This document shows positions 6,662 through 14,497 of a DNA stretch of 32,908 bases, in pieces. Position 1 is the first letter of the stretch, and each line of letters begins with the position of its first letter. Under the pieces are notes generated by a model, which saw only the letters and a list, made by a program, of their open reading frames with translations, had not been told where the DNA came from and searched no databases. Origin of the DNA: Pantoea brenneri (lineage in GTDB: Bacteria > Pseudomonadota > Gammaproteobacteria > Enterobacterales > Enterobacteriaceae); contig MIEI01000056.1 in NCBI GenBank assembly GCA_002095305.1, positions 1 to 32,908 of the forward strand, given 5' to 3'. Made by a program: the position numbers and the translations under genes.

Positions 6662-6689
6662 GTTATACAATGAAGTCCAATCTGTACAA
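6662..6689 (-). promoter_or_regulatory. Predicted sigma-70 promoter overlapping a TGTACA box
   Basis: On the minus strand TTGTAC (6689-6684) and TATAAC (6667-6662) are separated by 16 bases. The -35 hexamer is part of a TGTACA-containing box, so a protein bound there would block or remodel the promoter. Confidence 0.55.
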
Positions 6690-6779
6690 TCGGATTCCTA
6701 AGCAAAATGTGCTATTTGAGCATTAACAGGGGTTTATAAGGAATATTCCGAGAACAAAATTGTACAGAAAATGTGTACA
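6683..6779. promoter_or_regulatory. Cluster of TGTACA boxes, likely operators for a MlrA/BluR-type regulator
   Basis: TGTACA occurs three times, at 6683-6688, 6761-6766 and 6774-6779, and a variant, TATACA, at 6664-6669. The box at 6756-6766 reads AAAATTGTACA, the half-site reported for E. coli MlrA at csgD. MlrA is a paralogue of BluR, which controls the AriR operon. On the minus strand the two upstream boxes form direct repeats of CTGTACA followed by an AT-rich run. Identity of the binding protein is inferred from the target gene and the motif. Confidence 0.5.
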
Positions 6780-6836
6780 GCCTGGAAAGTTGACTTAAAT
6801 GATGCGGAAAGCGTGCGACAACTTCCCGCGTTAACC

Positions 6837-7244
6837 TTAACTGAAAAGTGCGAGTCTGGCGGTCAGCTTGCGCAGGGCTTTTTTCTCACCGACCACCGCC
6901 ATGCCCAGCAAACGCCACTCCTGACGTGGCTTCTGCCGCATCGCGTCACTCAGCGCCTGATAGTCGGTGGTGGACTGGCCCTCTTCCGGAAACAGCACCA
7001 TATCGCAGCCAGCCTGTTCGGCGTTTTCCCGCAGCAGGCTGAGCTGATCGGTGGTAGCCGCCAGTACCGGGATACCGACCGGGATCAGGCCGGGGCAGGG
7101 ATGGGCACTGGCATCTTCCAGCGCCTCGCCGACCAGCGCCGGATGACGCTGGCCGAGGGTTAACGCCATAACGGCAGCGGCATTGGTTGCTTTGCCCGGC
7201 GGCAAACTGGCATTCAAAATCATGACACAACGTAAGTCCTGCAT
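6837..7244 (-). CDS. DUF2000-family protein (135 aa)
   Basis: The product MQDLRCVMILNASLPPGKATN... matches the DUF2000 family: the early VMILNASLPPGKATNAAAVMALTLG segment, the central GIPVLAATTDQLSLLRENA and the late LLGMAVVGEKKALRKLTA. The fold is related to peptidyl-tRNA hydrolase II-like domains, but the reaction is unknown. The ATG at 7244 has AGGAG seven bases upstream; the longer frame to 7406 overlaps the AraC gene and is not needed. It lies 40 bases after the AraC-type gene on the same strand, so the two are probably co-transcribed, a pairing often seen for this family. Confidence 0.85.
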   Translation of the reverse strand: MQDLRCVMILNASLPPGKATNAAAVMALTLGQRHPALVGEALEDASAHPCPGLIPVGIPVLAATTDQLSLLRENAEQAGCDMVLFPEEGQSTTDYQALSDAMRQKPRQEWRLLGMAVVGEKKALRKLTARLALFS

Positions 7245-7284
7245 TGCGCTTCTCCTGACTAAAAAGCGCATTGTGGCAGGCGGA

Positions 7285-8130
7285 TCAGGCCGGGTCTGGA
7301 AGATTTGTGCAGGCACGCTGATAACGTGCCGGACTGAGCTGGCAGGCGCGCTTAAACCAGCGGCCGAGATGGCTCTGATCGGCAAAACCCAGCGCGGCGG
7401 CGACATCGGCCACCGGCTGGCCCTGAGCCAGTCGCCGCCGGGCCTGACTCAGCCGCCACTGCACCAGCCAGGCGTGAGGCGGCAATCCCCAGTGGGCCAG
7501 GAACAGCCGCGACAGACGAAAGCGATCCAGTTTCAGACTCAGCGCCATCTGCTGTAAACCCGGATTTTCAGCATGATGAGCAATCAGCCAGTCCCGCGCC
7601 AGCAGCGCCAGCCGGGCATCCGGGTAAACCGGCCCGGACGCGCGCCACAACCGGTGCTGCGTCAGCTGGCCAAACAGTCGGTCGAGTGCCGCGTCTTTGA
7701 TTAATGCCGGATGATCGTGCCACAACGCGTCGAAGGCGTGCCAGACCGCATAAGCCAGCGGCCGGTCGTCGCGCAGCGTATCCGCGAAGCCTAACTCACG
7801 CTGCTCTGGTCCCTCCGCCAGCAGCGGAGCGAGATGCAGCTCAATCTGCTGGGGTGAAAGATAGAGCATGCGGTAGGTGAAGCCCTGCTCATTGATCGCG
7901 TCGCCATCATGTAATTCTTCCGGTTCCAGCATAAACACCGTACCGGGTCGGCTTTGATGCTGTTTGCGTCGCGAATGAAACTGCTGTACACCTTGCTCAG
8001 TTACACCAATCAGGTAACTGTCGTGCCAGTGCGGATCGTAAGCGTGTCCGGTAAAATGGGCGCGCAGCGACTCAATACCGCTGGCAGCATCACGGCGCAA
8101 ATCCACCCAGTTTTTCGCAGCTGTTATCAT
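7285..8130 (-). CDS. AraC-family transcriptional regulator (281 aa)
   Basis: The N-terminal half is an AraC-type cupin sensor domain (HWHDSYLIGVTEQGVQQFHSR, then GTVFMLEPEELHDG, about residues 30-75). The C-terminal 100 residues contain the two helix-turn-helix motifs: LSLKLDRFRLSRLFLAHWGLPPHAWL, then ADVAAALGFADQSHLGRWFKRACQLSPARYQ, the standard AraC signature. The ATG at 8130 has GGGAG nine bases upstream. It is divergent from the MarR-efflux operon, with about 145 bases between the starts, and leads into the DUF2000 gene. It probably controls DUF2000 or a nearby transporter; the ligand is unknown. Confidence 0.92.
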   Translation of the reverse strand: MITAAKNWVDLRRDAASGIESLRAHFTGHAYDPHWHDSYLIGVTEQGVQQFHSRRKQHQSRPGTVFMLEPEELHDGDAINEQGFTYRMLYLSPQQIELHLAPLLAEGPEQRELGFADTLRDDRPLAYAVWHAFDALWHDHPALIKDAALDRLFGQLTQHRLWRASGPVYPDARLALLARDWLIAHHAENPGLQQMALSLKLDRFRLSRLFLAHWGLPPHAWLVQWRLSQARRRLAQGQPVADVAAALGFADQSHLGRWFKRACQLSPARYQRACTNLPDPA

Positions 8131-8224
8131 GGTGTTCGACTCCCGGTTGCGGCCTCTGGACATTCTGCCGCGATCCACTAATTTTTAACAGATCGGGCGC
8201 TTTCCAATCGCGTTTGGCTTTGCG

Positions 8225-8272
8225 TATAATAACGCCTTCATTTAATTAGAAGTCTAACAATTAGGTTGCTAA
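8225..8272 (+). promoter_or_regulatory. Promoter and SlyA/MarR-like operators of the efflux operon
   Basis: A TATAAT lies at 8225-8230. Two palindromes follow: TTAGAAGTCTAA at 8246-8257 and TTAGGTTGCTAA at 8261-8272, 15 bases apart. Both resemble the SlyA consensus TTAGCAAGCTAA. The second reaches almost to the start codon of the MarR-type gene at 8276. They suit repression of the operon by its own first product, released by a small phenolic ligand; the ligand part is family knowledge, not seen here. Confidence 0.65.
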
Positions 8273-8275
8273 CAT

Positions 8276-8707
8276 TTGTTATCGCATACTCGTACATTTA
8301 CCCATCTCCTGCATCTGACCGCGCACGCCTGGCGCCTGGCCGTCGATCGCCATCTGAAAGATAGCGGTCTGAGCATGAGCAGCTGGATGGCGATTGGCCT
8401 GATTGCCAGTGAACCTGAAAGAATGACCCAGACCGAGTTGGCGCAGCTGCTGGGACTGGAAGATGCCAGCATGGTGCCGCTGGTCGATCGGCTGGTCAAA
8501 CAATCGCTGCTGTCGCGGGTCCAGCCGCCGGAAGATCGGCGAAAACGCCATCTGGTGCTGACTGAAAAGGGCAACCAGGCGTTCGCTAAGGTAAAAAACC
8601 AGGCCGACGCGCTGCGTAGTGAAATGCTGGCGGACATCGATCCGCAGGACCTGGCCGTGACCGAGCGAGTGTTACAGCAACTACTGACGCGAATGGGAAG
8701 CATGTAA
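8276..8707 (+). CDS. MarR/SlyA-family transcriptional regulator (143 aa)
   Basis: This is a winged-helix regulator of MarR type. The segment MTQTELAQLLGLEDASMVPLVDRLVKQSLLSR (about 50-81) is the helix-turn-helix, and VQPPEDRRKRHLVLTEKG (82-99) is the wing with the conserved DRR. Flanking helices form the dimer region. The start is a TTG at 8276, because a stop codon lies two codons upstream and no ATG precedes the conserved region; AGG is about ten bases upstream. It is the first gene of the efflux operon, with three bases between its stop and the pump gene, and is expected to repress the operon through the two palindromes before it. Confidence 0.9.
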   Translation: MLSHTRTFTHLLHLTAHAWRLAVDRHLKDSGLSMSSWMAIGLIASEPERMTQTELAQLLGLEDASMVPLVDRLVKQSLLSRVQPPEDRRKRHLVLTEKGNQAFAKVKNQADALRSEMLADIDPQDLAVTERVLQQLLTRMGSM

Positions 8708-8709
8708 AG

Positions 8710-10395
8710 GTGGCGAAGCGCAATCCCTATGCCGCGCGCGAGTGGTTACCGCATGAAAAACCGATGCTGCCTGGGTCACCCTCGACCCCGCTGCATCCGC
8801 TGCCGAAGCGGGTGGCGTTTGGTCTGATCGGCCTGCTGATCTCGCTGACCGGGGCGCTGAGTAATGCGCTGGTTACCGCCAATCTGATCAATCTGCAGGG
8901 CACCTTCGGCGCCTATTCGAATGAGATTGCCTGGCTGCCGGCGGTCTACGTGATGGGTAATATCTCCATCAACCTGCTGCTGGTGAAATTTCGTCAGCAG
9001 TTTGGCCTGCGTGCCTTCACCGAAGCGTTTCTGGTGCTGTATGTGCTGGTGGCGTTCTTTCATCTGTTCGCCAACGACCTCAGTTCGGCGATCATCGTGC
9101 GTACCGCGCACGGCATGGTAGCGGCAGCGCTCAGCTCGCTGGGTATCTACTACCAGGTGCAGGCATGGCCGGCGAAGCATCGTCTGAAAGCGCTGGTGAT
9201 TGGGCTGACGGTGTCGCAACTGGCGATTCCGCTGGCGCGTCTGTTCTCTTCGGAACTGCTGCAGCTTAACGAGTGGCGCGGTCTCTATCTGTTTGAGCTT
9301 GGCCTGGCGATGATTGCGCTGGGCGGGGTACTGCTGGTCAAGTTGCCGCCCGGCGACCGCATCAAGACCTTTGAAAAAATGGATTTCGTCACCTTTATGC
9401 TGCTGGCTCCGGGCATGGCGCTGCTGTGCGGCGTGCTGTCACTGGGGCGGATTGAGTGGTGGTTTACTACGCCGTGGCTCGGCATCTGCACCGCCATCGC
9501 ATTAACGCTGATCGTGACCGCGATTGTGATTGAGCACAACCGGCGCAATCCGTTAATCAATACCCGCTGGCTCAGCAGCGGCATGATGGTCCGGCTGGGG
9601 ATTGTGATGATCATGATCCGCATCGTACTGGCGGAACAGAACACCGGCGCGGTCGGTTTTTTACAGCAGATTGGCTTACAGAACGATCAGATGCGCGGGC
9701 TGGCGCTGGCGATTATTGCCGGCGTGATTGTCGGTATCGCCGCCAGTGCGCTCACCATCAAGCCTAACCACCTCAACTGGCCAATCGTCACCTCACTGGT
9801 GGTGATGATTATCGCGTCGCTGATGGATGCGCACTCCAGTCCGCTGACCCGCGCCAACAATATGTACTTCAGCCAGTTTCTGCTGGGCTTCAGCAGCGCC
9901 TTCTTTATGGCGCCAGCGATGCTGATGGGGATTGGCAGCGTGGTCACCCAGCCGAAAAATCTGGTGAGTTTTGTGGTGCTGTTTGGCATGAGCCAGAACC
10001 TTGGCGGACTGATTGGTTCGGCGATCCTCGGGACTTTTCAGACCTGGCGGGAAAAATATCACTCCAGCCTGCTCAGCGATCAACTCTCGCTGCTTGACCC
10101 CAACGTCAACGAACGTCTCAGCCAGTACAATGCGCTGTTCAATAGCCTGGTCGGCGATAACATTCTGCTCGGCGCGCAAAGCAGCAGCCAGCTGCAAACT
10201 GTCGCGACATTACAGGCCAACGTACTGGCCTATAACGACACCTATCTGTTAACGGCGGCGCTGGCATTGATCACCCTGATGTGGGTGATCTGGCGATTAA
10301 CGCGTCGGCGTTATCTCGACTGGCGCCAGGCGCAATTTAACCTGCGTGAGCAGCATCAGCTGGCCGCATTACAGGAAAACACGGAGAAACAATGA
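8710..10395 (+). CDS. MFS drug/proton antiporter, DHA2 (EmrB-like) type (561 aa)
   Basis: The protein has about 14 hydrophobic segments between residues 35 and 535, as in EmrB-type DHA2 pumps, rather than the 12 of most MFS members. The first helix region, LISLTGALSNALVTANLINLQGTFG, followed by AWLPAVYVMGNISINLLLVKFRQQFG, fits this branch. It would export hydrophobic or aromatic compounds through the adaptor and channel encoded next. The start is a GTG at 8710, three bases after the regulator's stop. It overlaps the adaptor gene by four bases (ATGA), which indicates translational coupling. Confidence 0.9.
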   Translation: MAKRNPYAAREWLPHEKPMLPGSPSTPLHPLPKRVAFGLIGLLISLTGALSNALVTANLINLQGTFGAYSNEIAWLPAVYVMGNISINLLLVKFRQQFGLRAFTEAFLVLYVLVAFFHLFANDLSSAIIVRTAHGMVAAALSSLGIYYQVQAWPAKHRLKALVIGLTVSQLAIPLARLFSSELLQLNEWRGLYLFELGLAMIALGGVLLVKLPPGDRIKTFEKMDFVTFMLLAPGMALLCGVLSLGRIEWWFTTPWLGICTAIALTLIVTAIVIEHNRRNPLINTRWLSSGMMVRLGIVMIMIRIVLAEQNTGAVGFLQQIGLQNDQMRGLALAIIAGVIVGIAASALTIKPNHLNWPIVTSLVVMIIASLMDAHSSPLTRANNMYFSQFLLGFSSAFFMAPAMLMGIGSVVTQPKNLVSFVVLFGMSQNLGGLIGSAILGTFQTWREKYHSSLLSDQLSLLDPNVNERLSQYNALFNSLVGDNILLGAQSSSQLQTVATLQANVLAYNDTYLLTAALALITLMWVIWRLTRRRYLDWRQAQFNLREQHQLAALQENTEKQ

Positions 10396-11486
10396 GTCAG
10401 CAGGACGAACTTCAGGCAGCCGAACGCGACCGTGCGAACCGCCGCCGTATTCTTTCTATTGCCGCCGGCAGCGGCATTGTGGTGATTGGCGTATTAGTCA
10501 TTCTCTACGCCTGGCAACTCTGGCCCTTTACCAGCGCAGTGCAAACTACTGAAAATGCCTATGTCCGCGGCCAGGTGACCTTTATCAGTCCGCAGGTCAG
10601 CGGCTATCTGACCTCGGTTGAAGTCATCGATCTGCAACCGGTAAAAAAGGGTCAGCTGCTGATGACCATCGACGATCGTATCTATCATCAGCGGGTGCAT
10701 CAGGCCCAGGCACAACTGGCGATGAAGCAGGCGGCGCTCAGCAATAACCTGCAACAGCGACGCAGTGCCCAGGCGACGATTGAAAGTAATAAAGCGGTGC
10801 TGGAAAACGCCAAAGCACAGGCGCTGAAAAGCGGCTTTGACCTGAAACGCGTAGAGAACCTGACCGCTGACGGCTCGCTGTCGGTGCGCGAACGGGATGC
10901 CGCCCGCGCGGCTAACGCGCAGGCACAGGCGCAGGTCCGTCAGGCTGCGGCTCAGATCGCGGTCGCAGAGCAAAATCTGCAAACGGTAATCGTCAACCGT
11001 GCGTCGCTGGAAGGAGACGTCGCCAGTGCGCAGGCGGCACTGGAACTGGCGGAGATCGATCTGGCCAACACCCGGATTATCGCGCCGGATGATGGTCAGC
11101 TCGGCCAGCTGTCGGTGCGAACCGGCGCTTATGTCACGGCCGGAACGCGGCTGACCTCGGTGGTACCTAACCACAAGTGGGTCATCGCCAACCTGAAAGA
11201 GACGCAGCTGGCGCGGATCCGGCCCGGTCTGCCAGTGACCATCCGGGTCGATGCGCTGGATGGCAAACGCTTTACCGGTCAGGTTGAATTTATCTCGCCA
11301 GCTGCCGGGTCGGAATTCAGCGCCATTTCGCCTGACAACGCCACCGGTAACTTCGTCAAAATTGCTCAGCGTATTCCGGTTCGTATCCGCATCGACGAGC
11401 AGGATATGCAGCAACTGCGACCCGGCATGTCGGTGGAAGTGAGCATCGATACCGCCGCACAGCCGGCAGGTGAGGGCGCACCATGA
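10392..11486 (+). CDS. HlyD/EmrA-family membrane fusion protein (364 aa)
   Basis: This is the periplasmic adaptor of the tripartite pump. It has one N-terminal membrane helix (about 20-42, GSGIVVIGVLVILYAW). A lipoyl-type half-motif follows (VTFISPQVSGYLTSVEVIDLQPVKKGQLL). A long alpha-helical coiled coil rich in Ala and Gln (about 95-210) comes next, then the second lipoyl half (ANTRIIAPDDGQLGQLSVRTGAYV) and a beta-barrel with VEFISPAAGSEFS. The start has GGAG close by. It overlaps both neighbours by four bases (ATGA). It bridges the inner-membrane pump and the outer-membrane channel. Confidence 0.93.
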   Translation: MSQQDELQAAERDRANRRRILSIAAGSGIVVIGVLVILYAWQLWPFTSAVQTTENAYVRGQVTFISPQVSGYLTSVEVIDLQPVKKGQLLMTIDDRIYHQRVHQAQAQLAMKQAALSNNLQQRRSAQATIESNKAVLENAKAQALKSGFDLKRVENLTADGSLSVRERDAARAANAQAQAQVRQAAAQIAVAEQNLQTVIVNRASLEGDVASAQAALELAEIDLANTRIIAPDDGQLGQLSVRTGAYVTAGTRLTSVVPNHKWVIANLKETQLARIRPGLPVTIRVDALDGKRFTGQVEFISPAAGSEFSAISPDNATGNFVKIAQRIPVRIRIDEQDMQQLRPGMSVEVSIDTAAQPAGEGAP

Positions 11487-12877
11487 TCGTCCGCCGTTTA
11501 CTGATTGGCGCACTGACACTGACGCTGGCCGGTTGCGCGACCCAGGTTGAAAAAGCACCGTCGTCACTGCCGATTCCGCCTGCCTGGCGCGATCGGGTCG
11601 GGCCGGCTGCTCCGCCAGAAGCAGGCTGGTGGCGCGCCTTTGGCGATGCGCATCTCAACCGGCTGGTGACGCAGGCGTTGCGCAATAATCCCGATATTCT
11701 CACCGCGCGTTCACGGGTGGATCAGTATCGCGCTCAGCTGCGTGCGGCGCAGGGCGATAATTTTCCGACTCTGAGCGCCGGCGTGGCGGCAACCCGTGAA
11801 CGTACGCTCTCCTCGGTTACCGGCCAGCCTTATGAAACCGACGTTTTTCAGGGCCTGCTGCAGGCGAATTACGATGTCGATTTGTGGGGCGCGCGCAGCA
11901 GTTCGATTGACGCTGCGCAAGCCTCGCTGGCGGCGCAACAGGCTGCAGCCTCGGCGGCGGAGCTGACCATTGCCAGCTCGGTGGCCTCGGGTTATCTCAA
12001 CTTATGTGCTCTCGATGAGCAGTTGCGCGTTACCGAAGCGACGCTGATCACCCGCAATAATTCGCTGACCCTTGCGAAGCGCCAGTTTGAAACCGGCTAC
12101 ACCTCACGGCTGGAGTGGATGCAGGCGGCCTCGGAGTACCAGTCAGCCAAAGCACAGATACCGCAGCTTAAGCATCAGATTGCCCGGCAGGAGAATGCGC
12201 TGAGTATCCTGGTGGCGATGAATCCACGCGAAATTGCTCGCCGACAGCAGTTCGATCAAATATCGCCGCAGCAGTTACCGTCGTTGCTGCCGTCCCAGTT
12301 GCTCAATCGCCGACCGGATATCGTTCAGGCGCAGCGCCAGCTGCTGGCCGCCGATGCCAGTCTGGCTTCGGCCAAAGCGCAGCTACTGCCCAATCTCAAC
12401 CTGACTGCGACCGGCACGTTACAGAGTTCGGTGCTGCATCAGCTGGCTGATAATCCGTTCCGCCTGTGGAGCGTCGGCGGCAGTATTCTGGCGCCGTTGC
12501 TCAACCGTGAAGCGCTGACCGCAGAAGTGGATGTCTCAATGGCCACCCGTAACCAGGCGCTCTATGGCTATGAGAAAGTGGTGCGTAACGCCTTCTCAGA
12601 AGTGAACGATGCGATGGATGCGATCCGGCAGGGTGAGGCACAACTGGAAGAGCTGCAAAAGCAGGAGAACTATGTAGCTGAAGCCTTGCGCATCGCCAGT
12701 AACCGCTATCAGAACGGTTACGCCTCCTATCTTGATGAGCTGGATGCCCAGCGTACCCTGTTTACAACTCAGCTAAATCTGGTGACGGTGAAAAATAATC
12801 TGCTGCTGGCGCAGATTGATCTCTATCGTGCGCTGGGTGGCGGCTGGTCAGCAAACGCCACGTCATCTTCTGAATAA
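11483..12877 (+). CDS. NodT-type outer-membrane efflux lipoprotein (464 aa)
   Basis: The product starts MIVRRLLIGALTLTLAGCA, a lipoprotein signal with lipobox LAGC (Cys18). Two OEP repeats follow, each with the beta-strand and long helix pattern of TolC/OprM proteins: ALRNNPDILTARSRVDQYRAQLRAAQGD and LLNRRPDIVQAQRQLLAADASLASAKAQLLPNLNLTATG. The ANYDVDLWGARSSSIDAAQAS stretch is typical of the RND/NodT family. Its length matches the family. It completes the tripartite pump as the outer-membrane exit duct and is the last gene of the operon. GAGGG lies upstream of the start. Confidence 0.94.
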   Translation: MIVRRLLIGALTLTLAGCATQVEKAPSSLPIPPAWRDRVGPAAPPEAGWWRAFGDAHLNRLVTQALRNNPDILTARSRVDQYRAQLRAAQGDNFPTLSAGVAATRERTLSSVTGQPYETDVFQGLLQANYDVDLWGARSSSIDAAQASLAAQQAAASAAELTIASSVASGYLNLCALDEQLRVTEATLITRNNSLTLAKRQFETGYTSRLEWMQAASEYQSAKAQIPQLKHQIARQENALSILVAMNPREIARRQQFDQISPQQLPSLLPSQLLNRRPDIVQAQRQLLAADASLASAKAQLLPNLNLTATGTLQSSVLHQLADNPFRLWSVGGSILAPLLNREALTAEVDVSMATRNQALYGYEKVVRNAFSEVNDAMDAIRQGEAQLEELQKQENYVAEALRIASNRYQNGYASYLDELDAQRTLFTTQLNLVTVKNNLLLAQIDLYRALGGGWSANATSSSE

Positions 12878-12897
12878 CCCTTTCCCTTCATACGGTT

Positions 12898-12937
12898 CCG
12901 ATCCAGCAGCAGTCAGAGATTCTGCTCGCCGGATCGG
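12898..12937 (+). other. Stem-loop after the efflux operon
   Basis: CCGATCC (12898-12904) pairs with GGATCGG (12931-12937), and inside AGCAG (12905-12909) pairs with CTGCT (12922-12926), leaving a four-base bulge. It lies 20 bases after the last efflux gene. No T-run follows, so it may stabilise the 3' end or assist non-standard termination. Confidence 0.45.
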
Positions 12938-13148
12938 CGCTGTTGCGTCCCGCGCCGCTGTGTTCCGCCTGACACCGTTATCGGTTAAATAAGCCCCGCA
13001 TACTTCCGCTTACCTGTCTTTACATTAGGTGGTATCATGCGCGGGTTTTAGACTGGCCAGATGGAAAAGCGCACGGATTGTTTATGCTGCGCCAGGCGAG
13101 TTGTATTTTTAACCGCCTGATAACACAGGGGAATAAAAGGGAATCGTG

Positions 13149-13535
13149 ATGAATAAAAAGTTAATTTTTACACTGGTGGTGACCGCAGCTTTATTAACCG
13201 GTTGTGCCCGTACTGCGCCGATTCACAATGTGAATCAGACACTCTCACAGCGTTATAGTGATAATCAGATGAAAACCGCGATCATCGAAGCGGGCATCAG
13301 CCGCAAGTGGGTGATGACGCCGGTTTTGCCGGGTGTTATCAACGGTCGACTGGCACAGCGTGGTTTCGCAGCCAACATTCGCATCTCCTACACCAGCCAG
13401 AGTTACCGCATCGATTATCTCAGCAGCGAAAACCTGAAAGCGGGAGAGGGCAAGATCCACAATAACTATAACCGCTGGATCACCAACCTCGATCAGGACA
13501 TTCAGCTACGCCTGTCAGCGCTGGCGGCAAAATAA
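13149..13535 (+). CDS. Small lipoprotein (128 aa)
   Basis: The product begins MNKKLIFTLVVTAALLTGC, a clear lipoprotein signal with lipobox LTGC (Cys19). The mature part is basic and mixed alpha/beta: an N-terminal helix-like stretch (LSQRYSDNQMKTAIIEAGISRKWVM), then strands (GFAANIRISYTSQSYRIDYLSS) and a C-terminal helix ending SALAAK. I know similar small lipoproteins from enterobacteria and other proteobacteria but no function. The ATG at 13149 is chosen over the GTG just before it because AAGGG lies seven bases upstream. It stands alone between the efflux operon and the APE cluster. Confidence 0.8.
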   Translation: MNKKLIFTLVVTAALLTGCARTAPIHNVNQTLSQRYSDNQMKTAIIEAGISRKWVMTPVLPGVINGRLAQRGFAANIRISYTSQSYRIDYLSSENLKAGEGKIHNNYNRWITNLDQDIQLRLSALAAK

Positions 13536-13617
13536 GCCGCGCGTTGTCGCACTTATCTGTCGGTATTGAACAATAAAATAAAGATCTTTCGCTGCCGGCC
13601 GACAAATCAGATGACCT

Positions 13618-13764
13618 GCTATTGCTGCATCGCCGGCTAAACCACTACCGTGATCGGCAATAGCCGGGTCGGCAGATATTTCAGGGATGAATCTTTGCTA
13701 ACGCAAGGAAGGCGTTGACGACCTGATGGACGCAACGCCACCCGTTTTGCTAAAAGAAAATTGA
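13618..13764 (+). promoter_or_regulatory. Structured leader before the APE operon
   Basis: GCTATTGC (13618-13625) pairs with GCAATAGC (13657-13664). Further on, GGCGTTG (13711-13717) pairs with CAACGCC (13733-13739); its GCGTT can alternatively pair with AACGC at 13700-13704, so two folds exclude each other. A 12-codon open frame (MDATPPVLLKEN, 13726-13764) ends one base before the apeC start, with no good ribosome site of its own. No clear promoter was found in the preceding 100 bases. Confidence 0.4.
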
Positions 13765-13765
13765 A

Positions 13766-14497
13766 ATGAGACTCGCTTACTCTCTGGTCGACTGGCAGGC
13801 GCTGGCTCCCGGGCTGGCCGGACACGATGACTGGCAACGCTGGGCGCTACAGGGCGCGGTAATCGACCCCAACCAGTCCATGGCAAAGCCGCAATTTTTA
13901 CCGATGATGACCGCGCGTCGTCTGAGCGGCGGCAGTCGTGCGGCAGTTGAGTGCGGTCTGGCACTGCTGGCACGTCAGACGGTGGATGCAGTGGTGTTCA
14001 CCAGCCGTCACGGCGAGCTGGAGCGTAATCTGCGTATCCTGACCGCACTGGCCAGTCAGCAGCCACTGTCGCCCACTGATTTTGCGATGTCGGTACACAA
14101 TTCTGCCGTTGGCAGCCTCACTATCGCAGCGAAAGCACCGCTGGTATCGACCTCCATCGCGGCCGGGATCGACTCTTTTCAGCAAGGGCTGATTGAAGTC
14201 AGTGCATTACATCAGGCGGGCTATCAGCAGGTACTGCTGGTCGATTTCGAGGGTCTGCTGCCCGATTATTATCTGCCGTGGTTAGCCAAAAACCCCCTTA
14301 ACGCGCCGTATGCGGTGGCGCTGCTGCTAGCCGCTGGCGATGAGTGGCGCTGCCACAGTCAGCCTCAGCCCGGCGAGATGATCCCCGCCGCGTTGCCGCA
14401 AAGTCTCTGCTTTTTGCAACAGTCTCTCGCTGGAACGACGCAGTTCAGCCTGCCAGGCGAGCGCCTGCAGTGGCACTGGGAGAAAAATCATGGCTGA
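13766..14497 (+). CDS. apeC: APE chain-length-factor-like ketosynthase subunit (ApeC)
   Basis: This is a short beta-ketoacyl-synthase-like protein (243 aa, the N-terminal thiolase half only). The place of the catalytic Cys is taken by Ser/Thr (LVSTSIAAGIDSF, about residues 127-137, where active synthases have ACSS), so it should not condense by itself. In described APE systems the equivalent subunit pairs with the ketosynthase ApeO as a chain-length factor. It is the first gene of a sixteen-gene run whose order equals apeC to apeR. Its ribosome site is weak (AAGAAAATTGAA), and it overlaps the next gene by eight bases. Confidence 0.88.
   Translation: MRLAYSLVDWQALAPGLAGHDDWQRWALQGAVIDPNQSMAKPQFLPMMTARRLSGGSRAAVECGLALLARQTVDAVVFTSRHGELERNLRILTALASQQPLSPTDFAMSVHNSAVGSLTIAAKAPLVSTSIAAGIDSFQQGLIEVSALHQAGYQQVLLVDFEGLLPDYYLPWLAKNPLNAPYAVALLLAAGDEWRCHSQPQPGEMIPAALPQSLCFLQQSLAGTTQFSLPGERLQWHWEKNHG

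Noticed and set aside
13546..13600. Possible promoter for the APE operon (TTGTCG or TTGAAC with AT-rich sequence)
   Set aside because: No pair of hexamers with acceptable spacing and match was found.
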